A stretch of DNA of 64,000 nucleotides from Solea solea (lineage: Eukaryota; Chordata; Actinopteri; Pleuronectiformes; Soleidae), in the NCBI RefSeq assembly GCF_958295425.1, contig NC_081145.1, positions 16,831,443 to 16,895,442 of the forward strand, written 5' to 3'. Made by a program: the position numbers and the translations under genes. A model generated the notes under the pieces. The model had not been told where the DNA came from. It saw only the letters and a program-made list of their open reading frames with translations, and ran no database searches. This document shows, piece by piece, positions 10,650 to 24,500 of the stretch (position 1 is its first letter; the number at the start of each line of letters is the position of its first letter).

Positions 10650-13600
10650 TATATGTGGTGATGTGTGTATAATTCCTCTATCGATATTTTTTTCCATAGA
10701 CAGAACCAGTCGGTCAACACTACCGTCCCCTGAGCAACACTGCTAACATGGTTTCTTATATAAGACTCTGCCAGTGTTTTGATCTTACACATTTACTTTG
10801 AAGTCCCCGAAACTGTGCTTGTTGTTCCACCTAAGGAACTCTGGGATCTTAACTTACGCAGTTTTTCCACAGCACTCGCAGTGAGTTGAATGCATTTGTT
10901 CAAAGTGATTTTGACACAAGTTGTAATTGGACTTGAATGAAAGATAACAGTCTATGGCCTATGAAAATATTACTGTCTGAGCACTCTGATTTTGGGGGGA
11001 GTCCGTCAGTTGTGGTTGGAGTTTGTTCTCAAACTGGTTAAATGTTCCCGGGATTTATTCCTGAGTCATGAGCCATCCAGTAAAACAAGAAAACAATGGA
11101 ACAGCCTGTGCTGATAAAGTAACACCAATTCTGTCATTGTAAAAACTACAAATGCCCTTATGGTGACAGTACATTGCACTCCATCGCCGTCTCTCTTGAA
11201 CTATTATTAGGTGTGACTCAGTTTCACGTGGTAAGTCTGTTGGCGTGCCAATTCATTGTAAACAGAGGTGGAAAATGTACTAAATGAATCTACTTATAAC
11301 TTGTAAAAGTACTATTACTTTGATTATATTTCACTCAAGTTCAAGTAAAACCTCCATAAATAAATGAATCAAAGTAGCTAATTTAAAATGTATACAATTT
11401 ATAAAAGTTACTCTGTAAAATTACTCTGAAAATATCTGCTTTTGCTTAGTTTTCAATTCATTTTAAAAGGGAAAAATGTGCAAATAACATTGAATATTTG
11501 AAGCTTAAATGAAGTTTCTGTGTAGAAGTATGTGGACTAGTTAACGGATAAATACAGTGGAATAAGAAGAAGCACCAAAAATGGCTGCCGCAAAACAGCA
11601 TATAGTGAGATTGTTTGCAGCAGTCCCACTTATTATTCTGTCTTTTTTAATTTTATGTCACGGTTATGAGAGTCATTGTAAAATTTAAGATGAATACAGT
11701 CCATTCAAAGTCCTAAGTGGTTTTCTCTACTTACCTGCTCTGTTTTACTGGATGGAATAACTTGCATTTCTCCTCATGAATAAAACTCATAAATTATTTC
11801 TGTGAGCTGTGATGATTAGTAGAATCACTTCAGGCAAGACTGCAGAGCAGTTGGTGGTAAATTACTTAATAGACGGCTCAGTATTTTACAAGCAGTCATG
11901 ATTCAGTTCAGCAGAGGGGTCCACAAGGGGTTTGGGGCTGGGACAAATATATGGCAGACCCCCCTGCTGTCTCGAAAACTCGGCTTTCTTCTGTTTCCAA
12001 CATGTCTGCCCCAAACTTCCAACACTTTAACATTCGGTAGGGAAAAAAAGACCTCATTTGATTCCATTCTGCAAAGACTTTACCTGCAAAAAAAAAAAAT
12101 CCCATTTCCTGGCAGACAGCGGCATATGGAACAGGAGCCAGGAAAGCTGCTTTTGATTCATGCTAAATTGCACTCTCAACGCAGAACAGTATTGCTGTGC
12201 ATTTTTCACTTCACATTCACACGTACAGCACACTTATACACACGCACACTCCACAGTTTTTGAAGAATTTATACACTCTGGTTCTAAGCAGCCAGCTCAC
12301 ACACACACACACACATCCAGACAAACACCCTCATTTCATGTTAAAACTCTGAGTTCAGCATCTATTTTTGAAACTGTTGTACACATTCCCTATATTGGCC
12401 CACCCAATTATGTCATAAACCCTCTCTAGTTCCTGCTTTTGTTGTGGAGTTACATTCACTGTGTACTTGGCATGCCCACTACAATTCTGTCTGTTCCAGT
12501 AATTCGGTGTTAATTCGAATGAAAGTTGCCCTCCGACGCTGTCTACATCCTCCTGCGTTATTTTATTTTATGACCATGTCAAAGCACCACTGCCCTCAAA
12601 CTCTCAACGCTGATGCAGCTAAGTGACATTTGAACATTGCAGAGAAGTGAAAAGTGAAGACACATTCACTAAAAACATCCAGTATATGCATAAATAATTC
12701 AGCCCAGTTTCTATTGAGCATGACATTCAAATGTCATATGTACCGTAACCATACATTTGTCCGTGGAGAACAGAATCAGAGGTTTTTACGGGGTATTTGA
12801 TAATGGTCTCTTTATAATGCACTCAAGGCTTTGATCACTTCGCCATTTGTTCACATGAGAATGTAAGGTTTGTTATCCTGGAAAACCTCACTTGAGAAAT
12901 GACTTTTGCAGAGTTACTTTCCCCTCTTAATGGTTTTTTAACGGTGAGTTATTGTACGGCCCATTTCAGTTCGTTCATCGGAGCCATGCTTTATAATGTC
13001 ATATTGTGGGCAGCTGGGAGAGTTTCCTGCTAATCATCCACACCTACCAATCATATCTGTCGTCCCAGAAATGCCCTGTATTCCTTTTCACCTCCCTCTG
13101 CGATGGTCAGCTATTTTCGACAGCTCGGCTACTAAGAGGACGCTCTGTTTCCTTTATTGTTGTCAGTGTTGATGTGTTGAAGGAGCTTTTCATAAATACA
13201 TGAAATACAGTAGACATTAACTTCTTACTCTGACTATTTAAAACTCTGTCCAAAGTCCGGCCAATCACGGCCCATGGTCAGATATTGTAAGGCCCGCAGC
13301 TTCGGTTTTATAATGCATTATTTATGGCCAGGGACGGACTGGGACAAATCGACCATGGTTCACATGTCATCCCCATTATCCCAGCTGGTAAGGAGCTGCG
13401 CTTTAGTCCCAGGTTCGCAACCCAGTGATGACAGACAGATATACGCATTCACCTCCTATTATGTTATCTGACTCCAGATGTGAAAGGAAAAGCTTGAGGG
13501 GGGTTTAAGGTGCTGCTGGTCTACTGTTGGTAAGTTTGTACCAGGTAAACAGCAGTCACAAGGAAACCTGTATTTAAGCAATAGAATAGCCCAACTATTT

Positions 13601-13817
13601 CCGGTAAGCAGTCAAAAATGCACAGACGTTATCTAGTCGGTGTGTGTGCAGGAGTTACCAAGAGTGTTTAGTGACGATGAAGGCTGTGCACAGAGGCTGT
13701 TGTCCCACCCGCAACACTTAAATTGAAACAACTTTTTCATTTTAGGCCATGTTGAATCACCCAGGGCTTATTACTAACTACTTATGCACAAATGAACATT
13801 TTCTAATTCACTATCAC
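10650..13817. other. Gene desert segment
   Basis: No frame here resembles a known protein and no convincing splice-bounded exon was seen. There is a short (AC)n run at about 12298-12316. It may contain regulatory sequence of pthlh, which cannot be judged from one genome. Confidence 0.4.
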
Positions 13818-14134
13818 TCATCTTCTACCGCTTTATCCTCCATATGAAGGTTGCGGGGGGCACTGGTGCCAATCTCAGCTGACATAGGGTGACAGGCGGG
13901 TCACACCCTGGACAGGTCACCAATCCATCACAGGGACACATAGAGACAAACAATCCACTCTCACACCTACAGTCAATTTAGTGTCCAATTTGCCTAATCC
14001 CCTAATTTGCATGTTTTTGTACTGTGGGAGGAAACTGGAGAACCCGGAGAAAACCCACGCACACACGGGAGGACATGGCAAACTCCATGTAGAAAGGCCT
14101 TTGTGTGCTAACCACTACACCAACCATGTGGCAC
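13818..14134 (-). repeat. SINE copy 3, near full length
   Basis: Spans from 'tcatcttctaccgctttatcc' to the tRNA-like head 'taaccactacaccaaccatgtggc' (reads as GCCACATGGTTGGTGTAGTGGTTA on the minus strand). The body is as in the other copies. The most complete copy in the window. Confidence 0.75.
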
Positions 14135-16140
14135 CATTTCCAAACCATATTAGAAATTTGAATTGCTGAAGTTACTTTAAAAGTTTCAAATGGACACTTA
14201 GAGAATAGCAGCTCAGGAGCTGGTAGAGACCAAAAACAGAGCAAAAACAGTGAGTATCGTACTCAACACCATTCATCACGTAGACTAATGTGAGTCAACA
14301 GTTCACCACATCAACTTAAAAGATGTTCATACATCAGTGCTGGGTTCAAAACCTTTTTCCACTCTTCCCAAGTGGCCACATAAATCATCACTGCAGTGTT
14401 TTATTATTTGGAGGGCGACAGTAAAATGTTGCTTATGTTAGTCATGGTCCATCAACGCTCAACCTGGATCCCACCACTGTGGATGTAGTGTTGTATGAAT
14501 ATTGAGTATTTCTCACACTTAAAACAATAATTTTTAGTCCAATGTTTTACATTTTCAAATTCCTTGTACTGTGTACGTGGAGATTTACAAGTTGGTAAAT
14601 TGATGTTTCCAGTAGTTAATGCAGACTTTTATGGTTTTAGCCATAATGCATCACGGAAAGTTAGTCAGGATGTCGGTGAAGAGTCACTGATCCACACTTT
14701 AAGAGGCGTGCATCCTGAACATTACCTAACTCCTGCTCTGGGTTACCCAAACATGGTCTCTTTCGTCACACATTTATTGGATCTGAACATAGCTGTGAGA
14801 TTTGTCTGTTTCAGTTTCTGCTGCTTGATATATGATAATCCTCCTCAGGTTGTGCTTTGGGGCTGATTTCTTATTTACAACTACTTTTTTTTTTTATGTT
14901 ACCCATAAATGTCAAGCTCCTGGAGACAGTGAGTCGGGGGAGGTCCAGCCAGAACAAAAGCATGTTGTCCTGACTCAGTCTACAGAACAGGTATATTAAA
15001 TCATTATTTTTCAGACAGGAAATAACTGCCACTGCTTATTTTGCCTGTAAAATGTATTTCTAAGATGAAATGATTCCTGCCTGGCACAGCTCTCATCTGA
15101 AGAGGCAGATTTTTACACTTTTACGCTTTTCAGTGTGTTAGAGCTTGTTTCGAGTGAAAACCTTACATGTTGTCCATTTTATGATTTAACTGTGTATTAA
15201 ATCGTGACCCATAAGTGACTGAAAATGAAAAAGAAAGGTACAAAGAACAACTCTGTGGCCAGGGGCACACACTGCATTTGCATTTCGCTCTAAGCAGATG
15301 TCGGTGGTGGGGTATCAGACTGTGGCCTGGCCGCTCTGCTGTGGCCCTGTGCTCCAGGCTCTGGGAAAAGCGTGCTCCTTACTTGCCTCCCCAAACCACA
15401 ATCTGCCCCATGTCTGATGCACCCCCCCTCACTCTCCTGACCTCAAGAGGCAGAGCCCAAACCAGCTGGACGAGGCCCGAAATCCCACAGAGTCACCACA
15501 CAGCCACCACCAGCAGCCACCCGCCACCCTCCTGCCCCTGACCTATCACCCAAAGCATTACCATAAACTTTTGCCTGTCTGCCAAGCAACACATTGAGAC
15601 TCTGCACTGCTCCTCCATGTAAAGATAGCTCTGTCTGTGGGCAAGAAAAAGTGGAGCTGGTGGACAGGGCTCACTGCTCACTGCTTGGTTATAATGTGCA
15701 TTTTACATGCGACATAAAACCGACTGTGATGTTTTATGTTTTGTGGCTTGTGGTGATGCCGTGGCATTGCTTGTGGAGCGGTCTCTCCTGCCCACGGCCA
15801 CAACTACTGTGGAGTATTTGAGGCTGATGAAAAATGTGTCCGCCAGTGTGTGTGTGAAGCTTTTTTAATGCACACGCCACAAGTCTGCGTGCGCCTCCAC
15901 GTCTTTAACTCCCCCGACAAATCTTGCCATGTTGCGCTGCCGCAACCTCGGCGAAAATTGAAGAATCAATAAAGGCCTGATTGAGAAGACCACACACACA
16001 TGGTGTTACGGTAATGACAGCCTGAGTCTGTTTGTTTGCACAAGTGAAGAGCAGGCTCAAATCGTTAATGACTGCTTTGCGTCCAGCGTGCAACCACAGC
16101 TAAGCCAGTGGGTCAACAAGGTTGGCCAGACTAACCGCCA
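14135..16140. other. Gene desert segment
   Basis: No coding signal that I recognise. The GC-richer part at about 15290-15560 has open frames but no protein-like composition or conserved motif, so I do not call a gene. Confidence 0.4.
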
Positions 16141-16320
16141 CACCATGTGTGTGTGTATGTGTGTATGTGTATTTGTTACCTCTTTAGGACATTTTCTGGC
16201 ACACACACACTGAACTGGAGTCCAAAAACTGGCCCTTATGTGACAAAACCTAATTTCTGGTTAGGGTAAGGGGCTAGAGAATGCATTGTGTCTATGAGTG
16301 TCCTCACTACACATGCTGGA
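16141..16320. repeat. GT-rich dispersed repeat
   Basis: Starts with a (GT)n-like tract and continues with 'tggttagggtaaggggctagagaatgcattgtg' and 'gagtgtcctcactac'. I recognise this type of arrangement from fish genomes; family not assigned. Confidence 0.4.
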
Positions 16321-19017
16321 GGTTGATATACAAGTGTTAGAATTAGTCAGAGTTTCCTTTTCATTTAATTCGCTCTTAATTTGCATTTCCATCCTCAGTG
16401 CACTCATGTTTCTTTATTTAAAAGCATTCTTGGAAACACACAGATACATGAAAATTGTTGTTTTCCCAGAGGAAAAATATATATCTCGGAGACATTTCAG
16501 TTAATATTTTAACACTGAAAAAAAAAATGCCTCACTTGAAATTTCCAAATAGTTATAATTCACAGTGTGAGCCAAATTCACTTTACTGACTCAACGCTGA
16601 TCCATTTACTGTAAATGAGCTTGTCTCTGTTGGTTTCCTGACCAATTACGGCACAGAGAACTTAGGTCCTGTATTTATTTATCCATATGTTATTTTAAAT
16701 GGACTGCACTCAATGCAGAGGCCTTGTTGAGCGGTCTTGTTCTCCAAACCTGCTTTGGGACATGCTAGCAGTGCTTGGCAGACGGACATGGATGCTGAAG
16801 GCAGCCTCTGGACAGCTTTATCCTGCGCCGAGCGAGGCCACCCGCTTCGCGCTCACCAGGGCACAGTGACTGGCACGGGCACTCGCCGGCCTCAGTTTTC
16901 ACCTCTCAATTTTCTGCTTCTCCAAGAGAACTGGAGAACACTGCACACTTTTTAAAGCCCTGCAACCGAGAGAGGATGTCACTGCGGGCCAGAGAATACG
17001 CGGCCTCAAATCTGTGGTGGTCTCGAATACAACATGAGTTATGACTGAGAATGCTTTGGCTGCCTCATTTAATATTCGTGGAAAATCAGTTTGTCAATTA
17101 ATAGATTAGCTGACTGACATTTTAAGCCACATTTCCAAATATTTGTTGGTTCAAATGTGGTGTTTTATATGTGACAGTAAACTGAACCCTTTTTGGATGT
17201 CATGGTCTGCTGGACAAAACAGTCATTAATGTAAATAGTTCGTTAGACACAGCCCTATTGAGTTTGCCTACGAGAAATATTTTTGTGGCACCATTTGGAT
17301 AAGTCATCTCACTGGAGAACTCGAAGGAAAACATGAGAAATGAAAGTGGGTCAGTGTTGTGGCATGTTGGATATACAAACCCAAGTGTTATGGCTGCAGC
17401 AAAGCAAAGTTCAGAAGGAGAAACTTAATTGTCAGACCTCACTGGTGTGAAATAATGATTGGATATGTCATGTTTTACAAGCTTTTTATTATGTGTGGTC
17501 TTGTTTGGCGAGACGCTACAAAATCTGCGACATTCCAAGAGGGAATTTGTTATTTTATTGAAAGTGCTTTCCCCTCGCTTTATAAAGCTAACATTGTTAC
17601 AATGTGGTAAACAGTGACATCATGTTCTTTTACTGAAGGCCACATCTTTTGTACTGAAGATTACCCCAAACACAGACAGAGAGACATTTAAAATGACGCT
17701 ACACAGAGACGTTAAAAATGACACGAGCTTTGTCATTTAAGTATTTAATTGTCTCAGACACATTAAATGAGAGCAACACTTAAAAAACATGTCTCCATTA
17801 GAGGGGACGCTGTTCGTGGATAGAGTGTTTTTCCATGTTTCCACTTCAACTACAAAAGTGTGTGATAAGAACGTTGATTAAATCATTGTAAATCTCACTA
17901 AAACAAGTATTCTTATCATCTCTAAGTGTTATTTTAATGATGGAAGCTAAATCTAAAAACATAAAACAATAAAATACTAGATAAAGGTACAGTTTCTTTG
18001 ATGAAAGGTTTGACATTATATGCTGTACATTGCATTTATATACATGGCATTAACTTAACTATATAACTTTGCGTGGATGTATTAACCTATAACACAGGTT
18101 CAAAAATATGTACAGTAAATGTATTCACTATAGTGATTACTTTGGAATAATAGTATTTCAAAACACAGGCGATGGTATAACAATTACAGATCCTTTAGTG
18201 CATCTTTGAAATAGTCATAGTTTTCAGATTGTCATGGCATTCATTTTTTATTTATAGCTAATAAAACTTGTTCCGAATGGTTCATATAAAGGAAAATCTT
18301 CCCAGTCTCGGAGCGAAACCTCTAAAATAACGTTTTCTTTCATAAATGATAAACATGTGATGTAAATGCTGAAAAAGTGTTAATTCACTAATGAGCACTG
18401 AGTCATTAGAGAGTGGATTACATGTACATACTTTAGACAGGAGATAAATGAACACAGAGTGTAGTTCAAACATGCACTCTGGCCAGGTGGCTTGTTTTCT
18501 GTCCGACTGTGGTTTCCCAAAAGTCTAAATCCATGAAGCAGATTTGCTCACAACGGCCAACATATTTGTTCAATTTGCATCCCCTTGTAAAGCAAAGGAA
18601 GGAAGGCAGAGCTGTTTGTTTTGTGCTGCCCACAGTCTCACAACCTGGCTTTCATTGCCTCCGCACTGCATGAGCAAAAAGAGGAATTGGCTTTTAAAAG
18701 TTTGTTTTGTAAGAGTTGTAAGTAAAGCGGCAATGATTCAGACCTATAGATTTCCTCTCGGCTTAGATGTGTGTGTATGTGGAAATACTGAGTTTGAGCT
18801 GTGTGGTGCAGATGGATTACAGGGGAAAAGAGCTGTTGTAGAGCTTTAAAGTTCAGTGTTAATGATGGGAGTGGAGTAGTTGCGTAGGTGTGTAATGTGT
18901 TGATTTCACAAATCAATGGTATTTCTCTCCATATCATTGAATAGAATGGTGGCGTTCTGCGTTGGAGTCCAACGCAGTGCATTAAGGGCCAGGTTATACT
19001 TACTATGTTCCGTGTAG
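16321..19017. other. Gene desert segment
   Basis: No exon supported. The stretch 16560-16700 is complex, non-repetitive sequence that could be conserved non-coding DNA; that is a guess without an alignment. Confidence 0.35.
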
Positions 19018-19205
19018 TACAAGTACTCGATTACTTGAGTGTTTTTTAACTAATCAAAAACAAGTTTCCTGATTTTTTCAGCTTCTTAAATCTGAATATT
19101 TTCTGGTTTATTTGCTCCATATAACAAATAAATCATTCAAACTGAATCATTTTGGTTTGTGGACAAAATAAGACATTTGAGAACATCATGAAAAAACAAA
19201 CGACA
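19018..19205. repeat. AT-rich MITE family C, copy 1
   Basis: Contains 'ttttggtttgtggacaaaataagacatttgagaacatcat', which recurs with few changes at 61282-61321 and as both arms of a fold-back at 62031-62153. Probably a non-autonomous DNA element. Confidence 0.55.
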
Positions 19206-19217
19206 CGTTAATCGAGG

Positions 19218-19452
19218 GTTTTCTCAGAGTTCTCCAGTTTCCTCCCACAGTCCCCAAAACATGCAGATTTTGGGGATTAGGCAAATTGGACACTCTAAAT
19301 TGACTGTAGGTGTGAGTGTGAGAGTGGATGGTTGTCGGTGTATGTATGTGTCCCTGGTGACCTGTCTAGGGTGTACCCCGCCTCTCGCCCTATGTCAGCT
19401 GAGACTGGCACAGAGCACCCTGCGAGGATAAAGTAGAAGATGGATGGATGGA
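19218..19452 (+). repeat. SINE copy 4, head missing
   Basis: Same family as at 931, 5361, 13818, 47933 and 51525, plus-oriented: 'tttcctcccacagtcccc', 'ggcaaattggacactctaaattgac', 'gtaccccgcc', ending in a short (ATGG)n tail near 19440-19452. The tRNA-like head is absent (5' truncated). Confidence 0.75.
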
Positions 19453-21619
19453 TGTTTCAGTCTTACCATTTTATGAGTGTTATTTCTATAGCCACATAGT
19501 GCAGTTGTTTCCAGCACCAGCACAGCAGACAAGTATATATATACACACACTAAGATAAACTAAGCTAATTATAGATGACAACGTGTGCCAGTATCATCTA
19601 ACTCTCATCTAAGTGACAAATAAAATAAGTTCAATTAACAATGCTAATTTCTTAGTCTGATATTTGCTAAATCACAACATCCAGCCTGTGTGTTTTATCC
19701 TGTTCTGCTGCCCCCAAGTGGCCAAGTAAATCAGCTTGATCGAGTAATGAATATTTTTGATGAACCAAAAACCAGGAGAGGAAGAAAAACACAGTGGGAG
19801 GTAAAAACAGTAAAAGATGCAGATGGATTTATTTTAACACCTCCACACCTCTAGATATCTGTTCCCAATCAGGACTTTTCGTGTAAGAGTGCACCAGCCC
19901 TCCTCTATAGTAATGAACATGTGCATGTGTGTGTGTGTGTGCGGGCAAGTCTGAGGTTGCTGAGCCTCTGCCTTCTCCTCAACATTAATAAGGACTTCCT
20001 TCCCACCAGACAGAGTCAAACACCTGATCACGTACCAGGAGGACATGCCCACGCATCACTCAGAGCTGGCAGCCTGCAGCCTCTAATAAGGATCACCCTG
20101 TGTTCTTTAGCTGCCCATCAATCAAAATGTTCACATGTCCGACATCCATACACAAATCATGTTTTCTCTCCGCCCTCTGCCCCTAATGCGTGAGTGTGTT
20201 TGCGTGTAAGTTTAGACTTGGATGTCATGGGTGGGAGCTGTGTGCAGAGAAACAGGACAAGAGGCAGTGTCTCTCATACGTACACCACTGTAAAAATAAT
20301 AGAAAATAATAAAAAATACAACCTTTCCTCCTATGGCAATGAAATTGGGCTTCTTTTAAAAATGTAGAGCCAAGATACACTACGTGAATGGGCATTTTTA
20401 TGACGTCCATAACCCATTATTTTCCCTCCTTAAATATCAGGTTTTCTCTAATTGAATTGAAGTAGTTATTCACAAGTGACTCAAAAACAGTTTCCCTCCC
20501 AAAGATTCACCACTGAAACATCATCATCATCAAATTATCGCTTTTCACTTGATACTAGAAAAGTCATAAATTACATTGTCGTCGTTGGACACGCGCACGC
20601 AGCCTGTGAATGATTTGAAGTGTGAACTCTTGAACTCTTCAGATTACAGTTTGTAGTCCGTCAGCATACCTCCCAAGAACACAGTGCTTCAGCAGTCACA
20701 GTTGTTACAGTCAGTTTGTGCCCAGCAAAATGAAAAGAGAACAAAGTATACTTCATTTTTATGCTAGTGAAACTCAGCATATTCAAATATGACTATTGTG
20801 GAGCAGCCAACATCATCTGGTCTTTATGTTCTGTACCCAGCAGTATCAACAAATACTCACAGTTACTCGCAGACTTTCTCAATTAATGAGAAGAAAATGC
20901 CTGTTTACTTCAAGTCAGTCTGAGGTGTTGAACCTGCAGGTTTAATTTAGCCGACAGATTTTTCAGTTTTGTGTCATATTTCAAAGGAAAGCAACAAAAC
21001 CTCACATTCTAATCACTTGAACAGTTGCTGGTATTTTTCTGTTTCTTGACTGAATGATTCTTCTTTGGTTTAATAGTAATTGGTAATATTACATTACTTC
21101 CTCCTTGAACCATTACCTCTCCTTCTGGAACAACGGATTATTTGTTGCAGTATTTTATCGTTGGCAAACATCAGAGGAAGCGAAGATGTTTCAAATGCTG
21201 CGTCACAAATTCATCCCAAGGAACTTTTGTAGTGGAGAGATGAAGCAGACCATCACCAGTATTATGCACCTCAGTCTAAACATCATCAGCATCAGTCTCC
21301 TCATCTTTAAATGCTTGTTTCTGTGTCTCGGCTTTTGCTGTCAGCAGCTTTGTTGCTTTTGTCCCTCTCTTTCTGTTCACATATGCTGTTGCTGTTCCTG
21401 CAAACTACTGCAGCCACTTCATTCACCCATCTTCACTTTGTCAGAAATAATGTCCTCTAGTAGGAAAAATACTGTGTCCCCATCTGAGACAGCCAGGACC
21501 TGAGACATTACATGATATGGACGTCTGTTAGTGTCTTTTTATCACAGCTCAGTTAGCGGAGCTCATAAATAAAAGGTTGTTGACCCAATTAATGCCGAGT
21601 AGACTTTAATCTTCAGCAC
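19453..21619. other. Gene desert segment
   Basis: Simple (GT)n at about 19921-19940; otherwise unremarkable. A 132-codon open frame at 21105-21503 has low-complexity Cys/Leu-rich content and no family resemblance; it is not called. Confidence 0.4.
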
Positions 21620-21977
21620 CTTAAAAGGTCCAGTGTGTAACAGTTAGGAGGGATAATTGGAGGAAATCAAACAGACCTTGTATAAAACAAAAATCATTTT
21701 GTTTTTGTAGACTTGGCATAAGCCCTTTATTTGTACTTCATGGAGGTTGCCACCTTGTACCACCATGTTTCTAGAGCAGCCCAAACAGACAAACCAACCA
21801 GAGCTTGTGTTTCGTTACTATTTAAACAAAGAAGAGTGAGATTTTTCCTGATGTGCAAAGGCCTTCAGTTCCTCAACGCATTTGGGGAAAAGAGTGGTGA
21901 GTGGAGGAGTCCTTTGTTCGCTTCACTCACAAGTCTTACCTTCAGATGTCACTAATTCTCACGCACTGGCCCTTTAA
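21620..21977. mobile_element. Non-autonomous TIR element
   Basis: Ends are inverted: 'ttaaaaggtccagtgtgtaac' on the left and 'cacgcactggccctttaa' on the right. No transposase. A degraded copy lies at 3270-3573. Superfamily undecided because a clean target duplication is not visible. Confidence 0.65.
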
Positions 21978-23379
21978 AACAGACTGGCATGTGCTTGTTT
22001 GGAGAAATCTAATACAATAGCAAAATACTGAGAAAAGTTGCACATTTTCCAGCTGGTGTCCTCTCTATCCATAGAACCCTGGGCTTTGAGTCAGAGTGGA
22101 AAGTATTAGAGATGATAAATGTGTTACATAATTTGAAGGACTGGACTTCAGAAGATTCCCTTTGGCTGCCTATAAAGTTGTACATTGCAGCTACATTATG
22201 GTCTGCTCTTTTGCAGCGTGATCGAGCTGAAACCACAAAAGTCAGTGGCAGTATCAGAAATGAACAAAACAAATCCTAATCGAGCCCCATTTCCATAATG
22301 ACATTTCTTCTTGAATGTCCCTCTGTGTGGGTTTTCCACAGTACTAGTCTGAACAAATTCAAATCCTGCTATTCTACAGCACTAAGGTTCTCAGCTCTGT
22401 TTGATTAGGGCAACACACAGGAGGTCCACTGCCACGGTGTTTTCTTTACCTGGGCCCATAACTCTTAAAAACACACAAACACTTGGGTTGTAAATGACCT
22501 GTTCATCACACAGTGACAGGAGAGGTGATTCTGGACTCATGGTGGGCCAGGTGTGCAGATCAGGACAGCTGTGTGGTGCCAAGACCTGTTGGCATGGCGA
22601 CGCAGGACCATGGAAAGTTCTGGACTCTGTCGCTGCTGGCAGAGTTGAGCTTCTGAGCGGGACCGGTGTTGGCTTTGCCTCCAGCTGTTTCTTTACAGAC
22701 ATGCTGAACGCCAGCAACAGCCAGGGGCCAAGATCAGCCCAGCGAGTCTGACCACACACAGCCCACTTACACACACACACACACACGCACAGTATACACC
22801 CACAGCAACACAAGTGCACACAAACAAACATCCAAGCATTTTGTGCAATCAGCCATGTATGTTTGTTTTTTTTCCCTTCATACTCCCCATCCTTTTGTAT
22901 CATCACTATTTATCTGTACTCTACAGTATTGAGCTGCAATGATGGACAGAAAATCACTCACACAACTACAGTTCTGCTCAAGTTTGCACGCCCAGCAGAA
23001 TTAAAATAAAAAGAAAAGAAAAGAAAGTTAAAAAGAAATAGAAGTTGGGGCTTGAAGTGTCAAATTTTTCAGTGGATCTGTGGGTGGGACTGTGCGTGGA
23101 TACGGTAGAGAAAGAACAGAGTCTTATAGGCGTTGTCAAGGATAGTTTCAATCTATTGACCTCTGGGTGGTGGGGTTATCACTACAAACATCAGGTAAAA
23201 ACAGTTATTTTAACGGGATTCAAATGGAAGTGTAAGGCATCACAGAATAGCTAAATCATTAACCAAACCATAACAATTACAGGAAATATTGTTTATTCGT
23301 TTAACACTTTGCATACACTCATTGTTCTAAATACTGCAATTGTCTCTTTTAGTTGTTGGTGAGAGTTTTGAGTCTCGTG
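21978..23379. other. Gene desert segment
   Basis: (AC)n at about 22770-22787. Open frames at 22391-22906 look like chance frames with no conserved motif. No gene supported. Confidence 0.4.
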
Positions 23380-23880
23380 TGATAGCTGTGGATGAGGCCC
23401 TGTATTTCCTCAGACAGCTAGGCTGCCCATTCATTTTTGGCAAATAGCCTCCAAGTCTCCATAAATCCTTTGGTTGTCTTGTAAGAACTTCACATTAAAG
23501 ATCTCTATAAAGTGTCTCGATGGTATTGAGGTCAGCAGACTGTGATGGCTACTCCAGAGCCTTCTTTTTTTTTGCTTCTTGCTGTAGCTCCTGAAGGGTC
23601 AACTTGACCTTAGCCAGTGTGGATTGAATACCCTCACGCACATCAGCGATTCACCCTTCATCCCTCACAGTGGGGGTGGTGTTCGTCATAGACCTTGTTG
23701 ACTTCTCTCCAAATGTTGTGTTTATGGTTGTGACCATAAATTTCAATTTAGGCTTTTAGGTTTCATCACTCCAAATCACTTTTTCCCCCAGAAGTTTGGA
23801 GACTTGTCTAGGTGCTTTTTGGCAATTGTAAGCAGTCTGTTTTGTGCCACTGGCACAGTAATTACTTTTTTTTTTTGCTG
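23380..23880 (-). pseudogene. Tc1-like transposase remnant
   Basis: On the minus strand the order is KKHLDKSPNFWGKK (the 'HLDKP..FW' motif), an interrupted GHNHK-like block near 23720, then EWPSQSADLNTIETLYRDL (the catalytic-acid motif, near 23500-23560) and CEVLTRQPKDLW. Several frameshifts and stops. A dead Tc1/mariner element, different from the one at 10028. Confidence 0.75.
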
Positions 23881-24104
23881 GCAACCATACTTTAAATCCC
23901 ATTTTTGTACAAGTACCTTCTTATTGTGAATCTGGAAATAAACATTCCACTTATTTGCAGAGAAGTCTGTGTTTGAAATGAAGCTGGTTGTTGAGGAGCC
24001 AGTGTAGTAGCTTGAAAACGTGTCTCTGGCACATGATGCACAAAACCCTTCACAATGAGTTATGTTATTATAATCAGCATTGACAGACAATAATGTTACA
24101 TTAT

Positions 24105-24500
24105 ACACTCACTGGCTGCTTTATTAGGTACACCTGTTGAACTGCGTGTCAATGCAAATAGCTAATAAGCCAATAACATGGCAGAACATCAATGGATTTA
24201 GGTTGAAAGACATGACGAGATGACCTGCTAAAATTCAACACAAGCCTCAGAACAAAGATAGAGGGGAATTAAATTGATTTAAATGGCTGAGTCAGAGTAT
24301 TTAAGAAACTGAGAATGATCAGAGAAAGAGAAAATCTCCAGTGAGTTACAGTTCTCTGGGCATTGATGCCAATGGTCAGAAGAGAATTGCCAGACTGGTT
24401 TGGAATGACAGAGGCAGGCAACAGTATCTCAAATAACAACCAAATTATGCAGAAGATCATCTCTAATGGCACAAAACCTCAAACCGTGAAGCAGATGTGT
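24105..24500 (+). repeat. Transposon end with 'actcactggctgctttattaggtacacc' motif
   Basis: Begins with a terminal motif I recognise as common in fish genomes and continues with 'catggcagaacatca', 'gggcattgatgccaatggtcag' and 'gcagaagatcatctct'. The right end was not found. Family not assigned. It starts just to the right of the Tc1 remnant. Confidence 0.5.

Noticed and set aside
13380..13450. 'ggttcgcaaccc' resembling a tRNA B box
   Set aside because: No tRNA cloverleaf or properly spaced A box could be drawn; probably a SINE trace or chance.
21105..21503. 132-codon open frame with Cys/Leu-rich stretch
   Set aside because: Low-complexity composition, no signal or domain motif, and no splice or promoter context; it looks like a chance frame in the desert.
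22391..22906. 171-codon minus-strand open frame
   Set aside because: Part of it is the translation of an (AC)n microsatellite; the rest has no conserved motif.
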